Assembly (NCBI RefSeq): GCF_013283835.1
Contig: NZ_CP054052.1
Location: forward strand, 1,612,001-1,676,000
Length of the DNA stretch: 64,000 bases
Direction: 5' to 3'
From: Poseidonibacter lekithochrous
GTDB lineage: Bacteria > Campylobacterota > Campylobacteria > Campylobacterales > Arcobacteraceae
Both the position numbers and the translations under genes were made by a program. Of this stretch, positions 9,059-18,766 are shown one piece after another (position 1 is the stretch's first letter; the number at the start of each line of letters is the position of its first letter). A model generated the notes under the pieces. It searched no databases and was not told the DNA's origin. It saw only the letters and a list, made by a program, of their open reading frames with translations.

Positions 9059-9599
9059 TCAACATATTTTAGACTTTGCAAAGGTTTTTATTGCTATTAA
9101 CCTTTGCTTAGTTATTTACTCTTTTGCCTTTGAAAGCATGCATTGGTTACTTAATACTCAAGTAGCTTTTTTCTCTTCGCTATTTATAACAATCGCTTCT
9201 TTTCTTTCATATAAAAGAAATATTCAAAGTAGAATCTCTAATCTTGATATGTCAAAAACTTCTAAAACAGAAGATAGAGATAAGATTGATGAAATTGATG
9301 ATCCTTATGATTTATATACTGAATATGAAGAGATTCCAGAAGAAGAGTTAACACCAGAGAAAATAAAAGAAATTATTAATGATGAGAAATCTAAAGTTAG
9401 AAAAGATTCATTTAAAAATACTCTTTTCTCAGCAGGTGGGTTTTTATCTATTTATAGAGTTTTAGGTTATGGTTCATTACTATTTGGATTCTTTGCTCTA
9501 AACAATAATGGTATTTTTCTTCCAATTGCATTTATGATTGGACTTGGTGTAGTTCCACTTGGAGTATTAGCTTCAAAGCTTTTATTTAAAAAGCTTTAA
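9048..9599 (+). CDS. Conserved membrane protein downstream of atpZ
   Basis: The likely start is the ATG at 9048, which overlaps the atpZ stop by 11 bases and gives 183 residues beginning MKINQHILDFAK. A longer in-frame start at 8982 would be buried in atpZ. Two hydrophobic segments lie at the N-terminus, an acidic linker (DEIDDPYDLYTEYEE) in the middle, and two more hydrophobic segments at the C-terminus. I recall a similar integral membrane gene beside hemL in Campylobacter (Cj0852c), which supports conservation but gives no function. Confidence 0.75.
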   Translation: MKINQHILDFAKVFIAINLCLVIYSFAFESMHWLLNTQVAFFSSLFITIASFLSYKRNIQSRISNLDMSKTSKTEDRDKIDEIDDPYDLYTEYEEIPEEELTPEKIKEIINDEKSKVRKDSFKNTLFSAGGFLSIYRVLGYGSLLFGFFALNNNGIFLPIAFMIGLGVVPLGVLASKLLFKKL

Positions 9600-9609
9600 A
9601 ACTATCAAA

Positions 9610-10290
9610 TCAGATAAGAAGTGGCAAGTCTATTGTCGCTTTATTATCTTCACATGATAAAATAAATGAGGTGTCATCTCTATGTTGTACAGATGATAAA
9701 TTACTTGTTTTATCTGATGTTATTTCTACAGTAATTAATGAGTACTTTTTCCCCTCAATTCTAATATATTCACCAATCTTTAGCATAATAGAACAATTGA
9801 TTGTACTAGCATTACTAAAGGCTTCAAATATCTGTCCTAATGTTTTTATAAATGAACTTGCATCTAATTTAAAATCAGGAATAGAAGGGTCATAGTTTTT
9901 AATATAATTAATATCATTTTTGATTTTGTTTGAAGAAATTGCTAAATCAAGTAGTGTAAAAATATTAGTATTATTTACATTTTGGATATTAAGTTTTGAT
10001 TCTTTTTTAACCATTGCACTTTTATATAGTTTCATATGAATTTCATCTTCATTTTCATATTTAACAGTGATAGCATAAAATGTGTAGTTTTTAATAGTTA
10101 GATCAATATATGAAGTTTCCGCCCCAAAAGATTTTGGAGCGTGTTTTAATGCTAACTCGAAAAGCTCTTTCTGCTTAATTCGACTTAACAAAAACTGAGC
10201 TTCACTATTTGAATAAGTTATCTTAGCATTAGAGCTAAAAGATATTACTGGGTTTAAGTCTAGTTCAACCCATTCTTCAAAGAAGCTCAT
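9610..10290 (-). CDS. Unknown protein cotranscribed with rpoD
   Basis: The 226-residue cytoplasmic protein has no signal peptide or membrane segment. The first half (about residues 5-110) reads like a small PAS-like alpha/beta domain (NPVISFSSNAKITYSNSEAQ is a PAS-type opening). The second half (about 125-226) could be a degenerate histidine-kinase-like region, but no phospho-acceptor His or ATP-lid motif is visible. It starts four bases after the rpoD stop and so depends on the rpoD transcript. A role in modulating transcription is an inference from position only. Confidence 0.7.
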   Translation of the reverse strand: MSFFEEWVELDLNPVISFSSNAKITYSNSEAQFLLSRIKQKELFELALKHAPKSFGAETSYIDLTIKNYTFYAITVKYENEDEIHMKLYKSAMVKKESKLNIQNVNNTNIFTLLDLAISSNKIKNDINYIKNYDPSIPDFKLDASSFIKTLGQIFEAFSNASTINCSIMLKIGEYIRIEGKKYSLITVEITSDKTSNLSSVQHRDDTSFILSCEDNKATIDLPLLI

Positions 10291-10294
10291 GTTA

Positions 10295-12142
10295 TTAACT
10301 TTCTACGTAGTTTTTAAGGTTTTTACCAACTTTAGGATGCTTTAATTTCTTAATAGCACTAGATTCGATTTGTCTAACTCTTTCTCTTGTTACAGAAAGC
10401 TCTTTACCAATCTCTTCAAGTGTTCTATCAGAAGCATCATTCATTAGTCCAAATCTCATTCTTACAACCGCTTGTTCTCTCTCATTTAACTGAGCAAGAA
10501 TTTGGTCAATTTGTCCTTGTAAATCTTCTTTCATAATGTTATCAACTGGAGTTGGTGCCTTTTCATCAGGTACGAAGTCTCCAAATTTACCATCATCATC
10601 AGATCCAATAGGTGCTTCAAGTGATACAGGTTCTTTAGTAATTTTAATTACTTGTTTTACCTTATCAACTGCAAGTCCTACTTCTTTTGCGATCTCATCT
10701 ACATCTGGCTCTTTACCATTTTCTTGGATTCCCTTTCTAATGATTTTGTTGATTCTGTTAATCGTCTCAATCATGTGAATTGGAATTCTAATAGTTCTAG
10801 CTTGGTCTGCAATGGCTCTTGAAATTGCTTGTCTAATCCACCATGTAGCATAAGTAGAGAATTTATATCCCTTTTTATACTCGAATTTATCAACCGCTTT
10901 CATAAGACCAATATTACCTTCTTGAATTAAGTCTAGGAATGGTAAACCTCTATTTGTATATCTTTTTGCAATAGATACAACAAGTCTAAGGTTTGATTTA
11001 GCCATTCTAGTCTTAGCTTTATCAGTAATTTGCTTACCTCTTTTAATTTGTTCTAATACATCTTTTAATTCTTCAGGCTCTAAATCGAAACCATCTTTAG
11101 AAGCTTCTGCTGTTTGGAACAGTTTTTTGATTTCCATATAAGTAGAAACCATAGTTGCTTCAGGAACCATAGAAGTAATTTGAACTTTTGATAAATTTAC
11201 AATATTATCAAGAATTTTTTGGTGATTTTGTAATAGAGTATCATTAAATAATGGTAATCTATATTCTAATCTTTTAAGCTCAGAATCAAAACCTGTATCA
11301 GATTTTAATGCAGTTTCCATAGCTTTTACGATTTCAGAAATTAATTTTGAAGTTGGTCCTAAATCTAATAGAGCCTCTTTTAAAATTTTCTTTTTGAATG
11401 CAATTGCTAAGTTGTGTTGCATTTGATGAACTTCATCTTCAGATTTAGCTGCTTCTTTTGCTAAGAATTTAAGCCAATCTTTTTTTGCTTTTTCTAGAAC
11501 TTTGAATGACTCAATAATTGTATGAGCTCTTTTGTCAAGTTTCTTTTGTTTTTTTCCATTTACTTCATCATCATCACCAGCAGCTTCAACTTCTGGCTCA
11601 TCAGAATCATCAGAATCTTCATCGTCAAAGTTTCTGAAAAGTTCTTTAACTTTTCTTTCTCTATTTACTAACGGTTCTTTGTATTCTAAAATGAAGTCAA
11701 TTAGATATGGTACATAACAAATGGCATCAAGAATTACATCTTCACCCATTTCTATTTTTTTAGAAATCTCAATCTCTTCTTCTTTTGTAAGTAGAGGGAT
11801 TTGTCCCATCTCTCTTAAATACATTCTTACGGGAGAATCAGATCTAGACCACTCTAATAATTCCTTGTTTTTTAGAAGATCAAATACATCATCTTCGTTC
11901 TCAATTAACTTTTCTCTTAATTCTCTTTTCTTTTTTGCTTCTTCAGCATTCATTCTTTTAGCTTGTTCTTGTGAACTAATAACTGTTACATTATATAGTT
12001 GAATCAAAGCTATAAATTTTTTTACGTTTGCAGCTGAAGGAGCTTTAGGAAAGATTTTAATAATTTTTTCAAAAGTTAATATAGAGTCTTTGTATTCTTT
12101 AACTGTTTGTTCAATTGCTTTATTTAAATCTTTTACGCTCAT
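10295..12142 (-). CDS. rpoD: RNA polymerase primary sigma factor RpoD (sigma-70)
   Basis: The 615-residue protein has the layout of a primary sigma factor: an N-terminal region 1.1, an acidic insertion near residues 172-195 ([20 protein letters not shown]), region 2 with [20 protein letters not shown] for -10 recognition and melting, region 3 with IRIPIHMIE, and region 4.2 with [10 protein letters not shown] for -35 contact. It directs core polymerase to housekeeping promoters. The ATG is preceded on the coding strand by AGAGAGGAT. The small gene at 9610-10290 follows after four bases. Confidence 0.97.
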   Translation of the reverse strand: MSVKDLNKAIEQTVKEYKDSILTFEKIIKIFPKAPSAANVKKFIALIQLYNVTVISSQEQAKRMNAEEAKKKRELREKLIENEDDVFDLLKNKELLEWSRSDSPVRMYLREMGQIPLLTKEEEIEISKKIEMGEDVILDAICYVPYLIDFILEYKEPLVNRERKVKELFRNFDDEDSDDSDEPEVEAAGDDDEVNGKKQKKLDKRAHTIIESFKVLEKAKKDWLKFLAKEAAKSEDEVHQMQHNLAIAFKKKILKEALLDLGPTSKLISEIVKAMETALKSDTGFDSELKRLEYRLPLFNDTLLQNHQKILDNIVNLSKVQITSMVPEATMVSTYMEIKKLFQTAEASKDGFDLEPEELKDVLEQIKRGKQITDKAKTRMAKSNLRLVVSIAKRYTNRGLPFLDLIQEGNIGLMKAVDKFEYKKGYKFSTYATWWIRQAISRAIADQARTIRIPIHMIETINRINKIIRKGIQENGKEPDVDEIAKEVGLAVDKVKQVIKITKEPVSLEAPIGSDDDGKFGDFVPDEKAPTPVDNIMKEDLQGQIDQILAQLNEREQAVVRMRFGLMNDASDRTLEEIGKELSVTRERVRQIESSAIKKLKHPKVGKNLKNYVES

Positions 12143-12316
12143 TGACGGGGAATCCTCTCTTTAAGATAGGTTGATATTATACCGAGTATACTTAAGGTAA
12201 TGATTAAAAAAAGTATATTTAATCAAATATTACTAAATTTTTAGCTAAAATATCTCTTTTGAAAATATTTATATTTAGGGAACACTATGATTTCACTAAA
12301 TACAAGGATACAAAAT

Positions 12317-12823
12317 ATGAATAGAATTACTGGAAAAGTATGGAATTTTGGTGCAAACATTGATACTGATGTTATCATCGCTGCAAGATATTTAAATAGC
12401 TCAGACCCTGAGCATTTAGCTAAATATGTTATGGAAGATGCGGACCCTGAGTTCCCTAATAAGTTACAAAAAGGTGACATTATTGTGGCAGGAGAAAACT
12501 TCGGTTGTGGTTCTTCTAGAGAACATGCTCCTATTGCTTTAAAAGCAGCAGGTGTTGCAGCTGTTGTTGCTCCTTCATTTGCAAGAATCTTTTATAGAAA
12601 TGCATTTAACATGGGTTTACCTATTTTTGAATTACCTGAATCTTTAGAAATTAAAGAGGGTGAAGAGATTTCTATTGATTTAGATAATGGTAAAGTTATT
12701 AATAATACAACTAATAAATCTTATGACTTTATTGCAATACCAGAGTTTATGCAAGAATTAATTGCTGCTGGTGGATTAATAAATTATGCAAAAAAAGAAG
12801 CAGCTGAAAAGGAAAGTAAATAA
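12317..12823 (+). CDS. leuD: 3-isopropylmalate dehydratase small subunit
   Basis: The protein of about 168 residues shows the LeuD swivel-domain signatures: [16 protein letters not shown] near the N-terminus, [11 protein letters not shown] around the middle and [15 protein letters not shown]. With LeuC it isomerises 2-isopropylmalate to 3-isopropylmalate in leucine synthesis. An ATG at 12287 is in frame, but the ATG at 12317 has AAGGATA at good spacing and matches the family N-terminus ([12 protein letters not shown]). Its stop overlaps the leuB start by one base (TAATG). leuC is not adjacent, so the leu genes are split in this genome. Confidence 0.95.
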   Translation: MNRITGKVWNFGANIDTDVIIAARYLNSSDPEHLAKYVMEDADPEFPNKLQKGDIIVAGENFGCGSSREHAPIALKAAGVAAVVAPSFARIFYRNAFNMGLPIFELPESLEIKEGEEISIDLDNGKVINNTTNKSYDFIAIPEFMQELIAAGGLINYAKKEAAEKESK

Positions 12824-13890
12824 TGAAAAGATATAATATCTCTTTAATTAAAGGTGACGGAATTGGTCCTGAGATTGTTGATGAAGCTATTAAAGTTTTA
12901 GATGCAGTATCTGGTGCTTGTGATTTCACATTAGACTATAAAGAATATTTAATGGGTGGATGTGCCTATGAGGAAACTGGTGTTCCTTTACCTGATGAAA
13001 CAGTAACAGGAGTTTTAAACTCTGATGCTTGTTTATTTGGAGCAATCGGTGGAGAAAAATGGGATACATTACCAAGAGAATTAAGACCTGAATCTGGGCT
13101 TTTAAAATTAAGAGCTGAATTAGGTGTATATGCTAACTTAAGACCTGCGATCGTTTATGACGAGTTAGTAAATGCATCTACTTTAAAACCTGAAGTTATT
13201 CAAGGTTGTGACATTATGGTTGTTAGAGAATTAATTGGTGGTATCTATTTTGGTCAACCAAGAGCTAACGATGGTGAAAGAGCATACAATACTATGGTAT
13301 ATACAAAAGATGAAATTATCAGAATTGGTAAACAAGCTTTTGAATTTGCAATGAAAAGAGATAAAAGAGTTTGTTCTGTTGATAAAGCAAACGTACTTGA
13401 AGTTTCTCAATTATGGAGAGATACAATTGAAGAAGTTGCAAAAGACTATCCTCAAGTTGAATTATCTCATATGTATGTTGATAATGCTGCAATGCAATTA
13501 GTAAGAAATCCAAAACAATTTGATGTTATTGTAACTGGTAATATTTTTGGAGATATCTTATCTGATACTGCTTCTATGGTTGTTGGTTCTATTGGATTAT
13601 TACCATCAGCTTCAACTGGAGATAAAACTGCTGTTTATGAACCAATTCATGGTTCTGCTCCTGATATTGCTGGACAAGGTATCGCTAACCCAATTGCAAC
13701 AATTGAATCTGCTGCAATGATGTTAAGATACTCTCTTGGTGAAGATAAAGCTGCTGATATGATTGAAACTGCAATTAAAAACGTTCTTAAAGACGGTTAT
13801 AGAACAAAAGATTTAGCTGCATATGATGCTAAAGAAATTGTAACTACTGCTGAAATGGGTGACGTAATAGCTAACTACATTAACAAGTAA
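12823..13890 (+). CDS. leuB: 3-isopropylmalate dehydrogenase
   Basis: The 355-residue enzyme is full length and carries the family motifs: [16 protein letters not shown] at the N-terminus, the Arg-rich [15 protein letters not shown] substrate segment, [10 protein letters not shown], and [22 protein letters not shown] with the metal-binding Asp residues. It oxidises and decarboxylates 3-isopropylmalate to 2-ketoisocaproate with NAD. Translation is probably coupled to leuD through the TAATG overlap. A hairpin follows about 15 bases downstream. Confidence 0.97.
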   Translation: MKRYNISLIKGDGIGPEIVDEAIKVLDAVSGACDFTLDYKEYLMGGCAYEETGVPLPDETVTGVLNSDACLFGAIGGEKWDTLPRELRPESGLLKLRAELGVYANLRPAIVYDELVNASTLKPEVIQGCDIMVVRELIGGIYFGQPRANDGERAYNTMVYTKDEIIRIGKQAFEFAMKRDKRVCSVDKANVLEVSQLWRDTIEEVAKDYPQVELSHMYVDNAAMQLVRNPKQFDVIVTGNIFGDILSDTASMVVGSIGLLPSASTGDKTAVYEPIHGSAPDIAGQGIANPIATIESAAMMLRYSLGEDKAADMIETAIKNVLKDGYRTKDLAAYDAKEIVTTAEMGDVIANYINK

Positions 13891-13905
13891 TTAATAATAA
13901 ATAAT

Positions 13906-13926
13906 AAGGAAGGATAATCCTTCTTT
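13906..13926 (+). terminator. Likely terminator after leuB
   Basis: A 9-base inverted repeat (AAGGAAGGA, then TCCTTCTTT) with a TAA loop and one mismatch is followed by a T-rich stretch. It lies just after leuB and before a new promoter region. Confidence 0.6.
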
Positions 13927-14026
13927 ATTGTTATTCTCACACTTTATTTACAAAAATAACTTATTTAATAAAAACTAATAATTTTTTATGCTAGAATAGT
14001 CCAAAATTATTCTTTGGGATATTAAA

Positions 14027-14953
14027 ATGAGCAAAAAATATAGACTAGTTACAAGAAGTGATATGGATGGTTTAGTATGTGGTACACTACTAAAGTATTT
14101 AGGAATCATTGACGAAATTACATTTGTGCATCCAAAAGACATGCAAGATGGAAAAGTAGAAATTACTTCAGACGATATAACAACAAACTTACCTTATGTT
14201 GATGGTGTTTATTTAGCATTTGACCATCATTTTTCTGAAACAATTAGAAATGAAGAAAAAGATAATCATATTATTGATGCTTCTGCACCTAGTGCTGCTG
14301 AAGTTGTATATCAATATTATGGAGCAGAGGAAAAATTCCCTGGTACTTTTAAAGGTATGATGTTTGCAGCTAATAAAGCAGATAGTGCAGCATTTACAAA
14401 AGAAGATATCTTAAACCCAGAAGGTTGGGAATTATTAAGCTTCTTAATGGATTCAAGAACAGGTCTTGGAAGATTTAGAGAGTTTACGGTTTCAAATTAT
14501 CAATTAATGATGGATTTAATTGATTATTGTAAAGATCATGATATTGATGATATTTTAGCTTTACCTGATGTTAAAGAGAGAGTTGATTTATATTTCAAAT
14601 ATGAAGTAGAGTTTAAAGAACAGTTACAAAGATGTACAACTATTCATAATAACTTATTAATTATTGATTATAGAGAAGAAGAAATTATTTACCCTGGAAA
14701 TAGATTCTTAGTATATGCAATGCATCCAGATACAAATATTTCTATACATACTGTTTGGGGTAGAGATAAACAAAATGTAGTTTACAGTACTGGAAAATCT
14801 ATTATTAATAAATCATCAAATACAAATGTTGGTGAGTTAATGCTTAAGTATGGTGGTGGTGGTCATCATGCAGCTGGTGGTTGTCAACCTTCACATGAAG
14901 AAGCTCCACAAGTATTAGAAGAGTTAATTGCACAAATTAACGCTGATGGATAA
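14027..14953 (+). CDS. DHH-family phosphoesterase (DHH/DHHA1 domains)
   Basis: The 308-residue protein opens with RSDMDGLVCG, the first metal-binding motif, and has the family DHH triad in FDHHFSE near residue 67. The C-terminal DHHA1 part ends with YGGGGHHAAGGCQ. Family members are manganese-dependent hydrolases acting on short RNAs, pAp, cyclic dinucleotide products or polyphosphate. The substrate here is not clear, though the layout is closest to nanoRNase/pAp-phosphatase-like proteins. The gene has its own upstream spacer of about 100 bases and ends at a strong palindrome shared with the convergent HIT gene. Confidence 0.85.
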   Translation: MSKKYRLVTRSDMDGLVCGTLLKYLGIIDEITFVHPKDMQDGKVEITSDDITTNLPYVDGVYLAFDHHFSETIRNEEKDNHIIDASAPSAAEVVYQYYGAEEKFPGTFKGMMFAANKADSAAFTKEDILNPEGWELLSFLMDSRTGLGRFREFTVSNYQLMMDLIDYCKDHDIDDILALPDVKERVDLYFKYEVEFKEQLQRCTTIHNNLLIIDYREEEIIYPGNRFLVYAMHPDTNISIHTVWGRDKQNVVYSTGKSIINKSSNTNVGELMLKYGGGGHHAAGGCQPSHEEAPQVLEELIAQINADG

Positions 14954-14979
14954 AAAGTAAGTTTTAAAACTTACTTTTT
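14952..14979. terminator. Bidirectional terminator, DHH gene / HIT gene
   Basis: A perfect 28-base palindrome (14 bp per arm) lies between two convergent genes and overlaps both stop regions. Each arm begins or ends with a run of five A or T, so it works as an intrinsic terminator on both strands. Confidence 0.85.
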
Positions 14980-15326
14980 ATTAACTCATAAAAACCTTCA
15001 AAAGAGGCTAAATCAAGATTAGCTTCTCTTTGTTTCTTTCCCCACATAGGTTCAGGAAAATATGAATCTTCTTTAAATCTAGCCATAATATGAAAATGAA
15101 CATGTGGAACATAATTTCCAAATGATGCAATATTTATTTTTTCAGGATTAAAATAATCTAACATTTCTTTTTCAATAATATCTAGACATCTAAATATTTC
15201 TTCTTTTGTTTCATAATTACAAGATGATAATTCTTTGATATTTTCATTAGTAAATATTTTTAACCAAGGTATTTCACTTTCTTCAATTTGAATATTGATT
15301 AAATCATTTTTATATATTTCTGACAA
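14964..15326 (-). CDS. HIT-family protein
   Basis: The 120-residue protein carries the histidine triad near residues 86-90 (PHVHFHIMAR). HIT proteins are nucleotide hydrolases or transferases acting on the alpha-phosphate of dinucleotides or nucleoside phosphoramidates. The length is typical of the short bacterial type, and WKRFF-type extra domains are absent. The start ATG at 15326 has AAGGATAAC on the coding strand. It is convergent with the DHH phosphoesterase gene. Confidence 0.88.
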   Translation of the reverse strand: MSEIYKNDLINIQIEESEIPWLKIFTNENIKELSSCNYETKEEIFRCLDIIEKEMLDYFNPEKINIASFGNYVPHVHFHIMARFKEDSYFPEPMWGKKQREANLDLASFEGFYELIKSKF

Positions 15327-15416
15327 TTGTTATCCTTTTTAATCGATTTGTTATTTTACTATAAAGAACTTTAAACTAATCATGCTACTTTAAACAATAT
15401 TTAAGCTAATATTGTC

Positions 15417-15422
15417 TATAAT
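15417..15422 (+). promoter_or_regulatory. -10 element of the ribosomal-protein operon
   Basis: A consensus TATAAT preceded by TGTC lies about 220 bases before rpmJ, in a 316-base gap with no gene. It would start a transcript with a leader of roughly 210 nt. No clear -35 element is seen, as is common for sigma-70 promoters in this phylum. Confidence 0.5.
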
Positions 15423-15483
15423 CCGGTTCCATTTTTTCAACCAAAGAAGAAGTTTTTATAAAATTTTTGTGTTTTATAAAGAG

Positions 15484-15600
15484 TTGGTGGGAGTAGCGAT
15501 GAACGAATAGCTTCATTGCTCTTAGATTTTTACTCCTGAATATTAGAGAAAATCTTGGAGAGATAAGATGAAGTGTTAAAACTTCGTGAACGTCTCTTGC
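15484..15600 (+). ncRNA. Candidate structured 5' leader of the rpmJ-rpsM-rpsK-rpsD-rpoA-rplQ operon
   Basis: The gap between the HIT gene and rpmJ is G-richer than its surroundings and can fold. GGAGTA (15490-15495) pairs with TACTCC (15531-15536), enclosing GCGATGAA (15496-15503) paired with TTCATTGC (15512-15519). A second element pairs AGAGA (15559-15563) with TCTCT (15593-15597) around GAAGT (15570-15574) / ACTTC (15581-15585). A competing pairing of AGATTTT near 15524 with AAAATCT near 15549 is also possible. S4 regulates the equivalent alpha operon in other bacteria, so an autoregulatory site is plausible. This is inferred by eye. Confidence 0.45.
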
Positions 15601-15642
15601 CTGTTGGAAAGTGGTAAAAACACAAACAAAGAGGACAGACTT

Positions 15643-15756
15643 ATGAAAGTAAGAGCTTCAGTAAAGAAAATGTGTGATAAATGTAAAGTTATCAAAAGAA
15701 GAGGTATCGTAAGAGTAATCTGCGAAAACAAAAAACACAAACAAAGACAAGGATAA
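15643..15756 (+). CDS. rpmJ: Ribosomal protein L36 (bL36)
   Basis: A short frame of 37 codons begins [14 protein letters not shown] and ends KHKQRQG. It is the small 50S protein bL36, with the zinc-ribbon ligands Cys11, Cys14, Cys27 and His32. It has GAGGA upstream and is followed after six bases by rpsM. The order rpmJ-rpsM is the usual one. It heads the operon behind the long leader. Confidence 0.97.
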   Translation: MKVRASVKKMCDKCKVIKRRGIVRVICENKKHKQRQG

Positions 15757-15762
15757 AAAGAC

Positions 15763-16131
15763 ATGGCAAGAATCGCAGGTGTTGATTTACCAAATAAAAA
15801 GAGAATGGAATACGCTTTAACGTATATTTTCGGAATCGGATTACATAACTCTAGATTAATCTTAGATGCTGTTGGAATTGATTTAAACAAAAGAGCACAC
15901 GAACTAACAGAAGACGAAGCAGCGGCAATTAGACAAGAATTACAAAAAAACTATATGGTTGAAGGTGATCTTAGAAAAAAAGTTGCTATGGATATCAAAG
16001 CTTTAATGGACTTAGGTTCATACAGAGGTTTAAGACATAGAAAAGGTTTACCTTGTAGAGGGCAAAAGACTAAAACTAATGCTAGAACTCGAAAAGGTAA
16101 AAAGAAAACTGTTGGCGCAGCAGCGAAGTAA
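15763..16131 (+). CDS. rpsM: Ribosomal protein S13 (uS13)
   Basis: The 122-residue protein starts [15 protein letters not shown] and contains the GIG motif (FGIGLHNSR) and the C-terminal [20 protein letters not shown] segment with a basic tail. S13 sits in the head of the 30S subunit and contacts the P-site tRNA and the B1 bridges to 50S. Length and order (after rpmJ, before rpsK) are standard. An AAGGATAAAA site precedes the start. Confidence 0.98.
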   Translation: MARIAGVDLPNKKRMEYALTYIFGIGLHNSRLILDAVGIDLNKRAHELTEDEAAAIRQELQKNYMVEGDLRKKVAMDIKALMDLGSYRGLRHRKGLPCRGQKTKTNARTRKGKKKTVGAAAK

Positions 16132-16141
16132 GGGATAGTAG

Positions 16142-16534
16142 ATGGCAAAAAGAAAAGTAACTAGAAAAAAGATTGTTAGAAAAAATATTGCTGACGGTGT
16201 AGTTCACATTGCAGCAACTTTCAACAATACTATGGTAACAGTAACTGACAATGCAGGTAACGCTATCGCATGGTCATCAGCTGGTAACTTAGGTTTCAAA
16301 GGTAGTAAAAAATCTACTCCATTCGCAGCACAAGCAGCAGTAGAAGACGCTATGGCTAAAGCAATGGAACATGGTATCAAAAACGTTGGTATTAAAATTC
16401 AAGGACCAGGATCTGGTAGAGACACTGCAGTTAAATCTGTTGGTGCAATTGAAGGTATCAGAGTTACATGGTTTAAAGATGTTACACCATTACCACATAA
16501 TGGTTGTAGACCACCTAAAAGAAGAAGAGTGTAA
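16142..16534 (+). CDS. rpsK: Ribosomal protein S11 (uS11)
   Basis: The 130-residue protein has the S11 signatures [15 protein letters not shown] and [12 protein letters not shown] and ends [18 protein letters not shown], the typical C-terminus. S11 forms part of the 30S platform near the mRNA exit region. It begins ten bases after rpsM and precedes rpsD by nine bases, so the genes are cotranscribed. Confidence 0.98.
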   Translation: MAKRKVTRKKIVRKNIADGVVHIAATFNNTMVTVTDNAGNAIAWSSAGNLGFKGSKKSTPFAAQAAVEDAMAKAMEHGIKNVGIKIQGPGSGRDTAVKSVGAIEGIRVTWFKDVTPLPHNGCRPPKRRRV

Positions 16535-16543
16535 GGGGCAATT

Positions 16544-17170
16544 ATGGCAAGATATAGAGGACCAGTAGAAAAAATCGAAAGAAGATTAGACGCAGACCTT
16601 GGATTAAAAGGTGAAAGAAGACTTAACGGAAAATCTGCTCTAGAAAAAAGACCATTTGCTCCAGGACAACACGGACAAAGAAGAACGAAAATTTCTGAGT
16701 ATGGTTTACAATTAAGAGAAAAGCAAAAAGCTAAATTCATGTATGGTGTTTCTGAAAAACAATTCAGAAAATACTTCAAAAAAGCTGCTAACAACGAAGG
16801 TAACACAGGTTCAAACCTAATTACTTTAATTGAGCAAAGATTAGATAACGTTGTTTATAGAATGGGATTCGCTTCAACTAGAGCGAACGCTAGACAATTC
16901 ACAACACACGGTCACGTTTTAGTTGACGGTAAAAAAGTAGATATTCCTTCTTTTGTTGTTAGACCAGGTCAAACAATTGAAATTAAAGAAAAATCTAAAT
17001 CTAATCCTCAAGTAGTAAGAGCTTTAGAATTAACTGCACAAACTGGTTTAGTTGAGTGGGTTAATGTAGATAAAGATAAAGTATGCGGTACTTTCACAAG
17101 AATCCCAGCTAGAGAAGAAGTTGTTATTCCTGTAGAAGAAAGACTAATCGTAGAGTTATATTCTAAATAA
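16544..17170 (+). CDS. rpsD: Ribosomal protein S4 (uS4)
   Basis: The 208-residue protein starts [16 protein letters not shown]. It has the [11 protein letters not shown] segment of the non-zinc S4 type and an S4 RNA-binding domain ([19 protein letters not shown], about residues 98-160). S4 starts 30S assembly on 16S rRNA and, in other bacteria, represses this operon by binding its leader, which makes the folded leader upstream of rpmJ interesting. It ends 19 bases before rpoA. Confidence 0.98.
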   Translation: MARYRGPVEKIERRLDADLGLKGERRLNGKSALEKRPFAPGQHGQRRTKISEYGLQLREKQKAKFMYGVSEKQFRKYFKKAANNEGNTGSNLITLIEQRLDNVVYRMGFASTRANARQFTTHGHVLVDGKKVDIPSFVVRPGQTIEIKEKSKSNPQVVRALELTAQTGLVEWVNVDKDKVCGTFTRIPAREEVVIPVEERLIVELYSK

Positions 17171-17189
17171 TAACAGCAAAAGGTAGTCA

Positions 17190-18188
17190 ATGAAAAAGTT
17201 TGCAGACACACCGTTTTTACCAACAGAAGTTGAAATCGAAGCCATTAGTGATAATGAAGCTAAGATTTCTGCATATCCATTTGAAAGTGGTTTTGCAATT
17301 ACTTTGGCACACCCTTTAAGAAGACTTTTATTAAGCTCTTCAGTTGGTTACGCACCAATTGCAGTAAAAATTGAAGGTGCTTCACATGAGTTTGACTCAT
17401 TAAGAGGTATGCTAGAAGATATAGCTATTTTTGTTATTAATCTTAAGAATATTAAGTTTAAGATAAATGGCGATGAAGAGCAAGTAGTAGTAGAATATTC
17501 GTTTAACGGACCTAAAGAGATTAAAGGTGAAGACTTAATCAACTCTGATGTTGAAGTAGTTTCTCCTGATGTTCACTTAGCTACTATTAACTCTGATTGT
17601 AATTTAACATTCTCTGTAATTATCCAAAAAGGTATTGGTTATATGCCTTCTGAAGATATCAGAGACATCGTTGGACCAGATTACATTCCAGTAGATGCTT
17701 TCTTTACTCCAGTAAAAAAAGTTGTTTACGATGTAGAAAAAATGTTAGTTGAAGATAATCCTAACTTTGAAAAAGCTGTATTTAATGTACAAACAAATGG
17801 ACAAATTTCTCCAATTACTGCCTTTAAAGAAGCAGTATCTGTTATGTATTCTCAAATGTCAGTATTTAACAAAGTATTTGATTTATCTGAAGTAACAGTT
17901 AGTGATGCAGGTGAAGAGCCAGTAGAACTAAAAGATTTAATCATCAAAATTGATGATTTAAATTTAAGTGCTAGATCATTCAACTCTTTAGATAGAGCGG
18001 GATTAAAATTCTTAGGTGAATTAGTACTTATGAGCGAAGTTGAAGTAAAAAACATTAAAAACTTAGGGAAAAAATCTTACGATGAGATCGCTGAGAAATT
18101 AGAATCTTTAGGATTCCCAGTTGAAAATACACTTCCAGAAAACGTTGCTTCTGCATTAAGAAGAAAATTAGAGCAACTTAAAGCATAA
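17190..18188 (+). CDS. rpoA: RNA polymerase subunit alpha
   Basis: The 332-residue protein has the assembly domain (about residues 15-230, with FAITLAHPLRRLLLSS for dimerisation) and the C-terminal helix-hairpin-helix domain (about 245-315, with ARSFNSLDRAGL and LKNIKNLGKKSYDEI-like residues). The latter binds UP elements and activators. RpoA dimerises to nucleate the core enzyme. The gene sits between rpsD and rplQ, as in most bacteria. GGTAG lies before the ATG. Confidence 0.98.
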   Translation: MKKFADTPFLPTEVEIEAISDNEAKISAYPFESGFAITLAHPLRRLLLSSSVGYAPIAVKIEGASHEFDSLRGMLEDIAIFVINLKNIKFKINGDEEQVVVEYSFNGPKEIKGEDLINSDVEVVSPDVHLATINSDCNLTFSVIIQKGIGYMPSEDIRDIVGPDYIPVDAFFTPVKKVVYDVEKMLVEDNPNFEKAVFNVQTNGQISPITAFKEAVSVMYSQMSVFNKVFDLSEVTVSDAGEEPVELKDLIIKIDDLNLSARSFNSLDRAGLKFLGELVLMSEVEVKNIKNLGKKSYDEIAEKLESLGFPVENTLPENVASALRRKLEQLKA

Positions 18189-18203
18189 TTAAGGGTTTAC
18201 AGT

Positions 18204-18554
18204 ATGAGACATAAGCATGGATATAGAAAGTTAAGTAGAACTTCTTCTCATAGAAAAGCATTGTTAAAAAACATGGCAATTGCAATCATCGAAAGAGAAA
18301 AGATTGAAACAACTGTACCAAAAGCAAAAGAATTAAGAAGATTTATTGAAAGATTAGTAACTACTGCAAGAAATGCAGATTTAAATACTCACAGATTAGT
18401 ATTTGCTGTATTACAAGACAAAGAAGCTACTAAAAAATTAATTAATGAAATTGCACCTAAGTACGAAACTAGAAATGGTGGATATACATCTATCATTAAA
18501 ACTAGAATCAGAAGAGGTGATGCTACTCAAATGGCATTCATTTCATTCGTATAA
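18204..18554 (+). CDS. rplQ: Ribosomal protein L17 (bL17)
   Basis: The 116-residue protein starts [17 protein letters not shown], the diagnostic L17 opening, and ends in a [14 protein letters not shown] strand. L17 lies near the tunnel exit of the 50S subunit. It starts 15 bases after rpoA and is the last gene of the operon. A strong hairpin and T run follow at 18586. Confidence 0.98.
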   Translation: MRHKHGYRKLSRTSSHRKALLKNMAIAIIEREKIETTVPKAKELRRFIERLVTTARNADLNTHRLVFAVLQDKEATKKLINEIAPKYETRNGGYTSIIKTRIRRGDATQMAFISFV

Positions 18555-18585
18555 TCTTTTAGATATACACTTTTTCTAACAAGAA

Positions 18586-18615
18586 GGTAGGAGTCATTGA
18601 CTTCTACCTTTTTTT
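18586..18615 (+). terminator. Intrinsic terminator of the rpsM-rplQ operon
   Basis: A 10-bp stem (18586-18595 with 18599-18608, one G-T pair) has a 3-base loop and is followed by seven T. This is the strongest classical terminator of the region and fits the end of the operon. Confidence 0.9.
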
Positions 18616-18739
18616 ATATTTAAAAACTCACAATAATAAAAAAAACTTTAATATTCCTAATTAAAAATTACTTTTTAATTTCATTTAAATTCGCTTTACC
18701 AAAATTTAATCATTTTTTAGATAAAATCGGGTGTAATAC

Positions 18740-18745
18740 TATAAT
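18740..18745 (+). promoter_or_regulatory. -10 element upstream of gatA
   Basis: TATAAT lies 22 bases before the gatA start in an AT-rich spacer, after the operon terminator. T-rich stretches occur where the -35 region would be. Confidence 0.5.
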
Positions 18746-18766
18746 TGTAAAACACAGGAGAACCGT

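Noticed and set aside
12241..12480. Minus-strand frame over the leuD start
   Set aside because: It overlaps the well-supported leuD coding sequence and has no recognisable product or ribosome binding site.
15327..15642. tRNA or other housekeeping RNA gene in the gap before rpmJ
   Set aside because: No cloverleaf with CCA end or known RNA signature is present. The position and folding fit a leader better.
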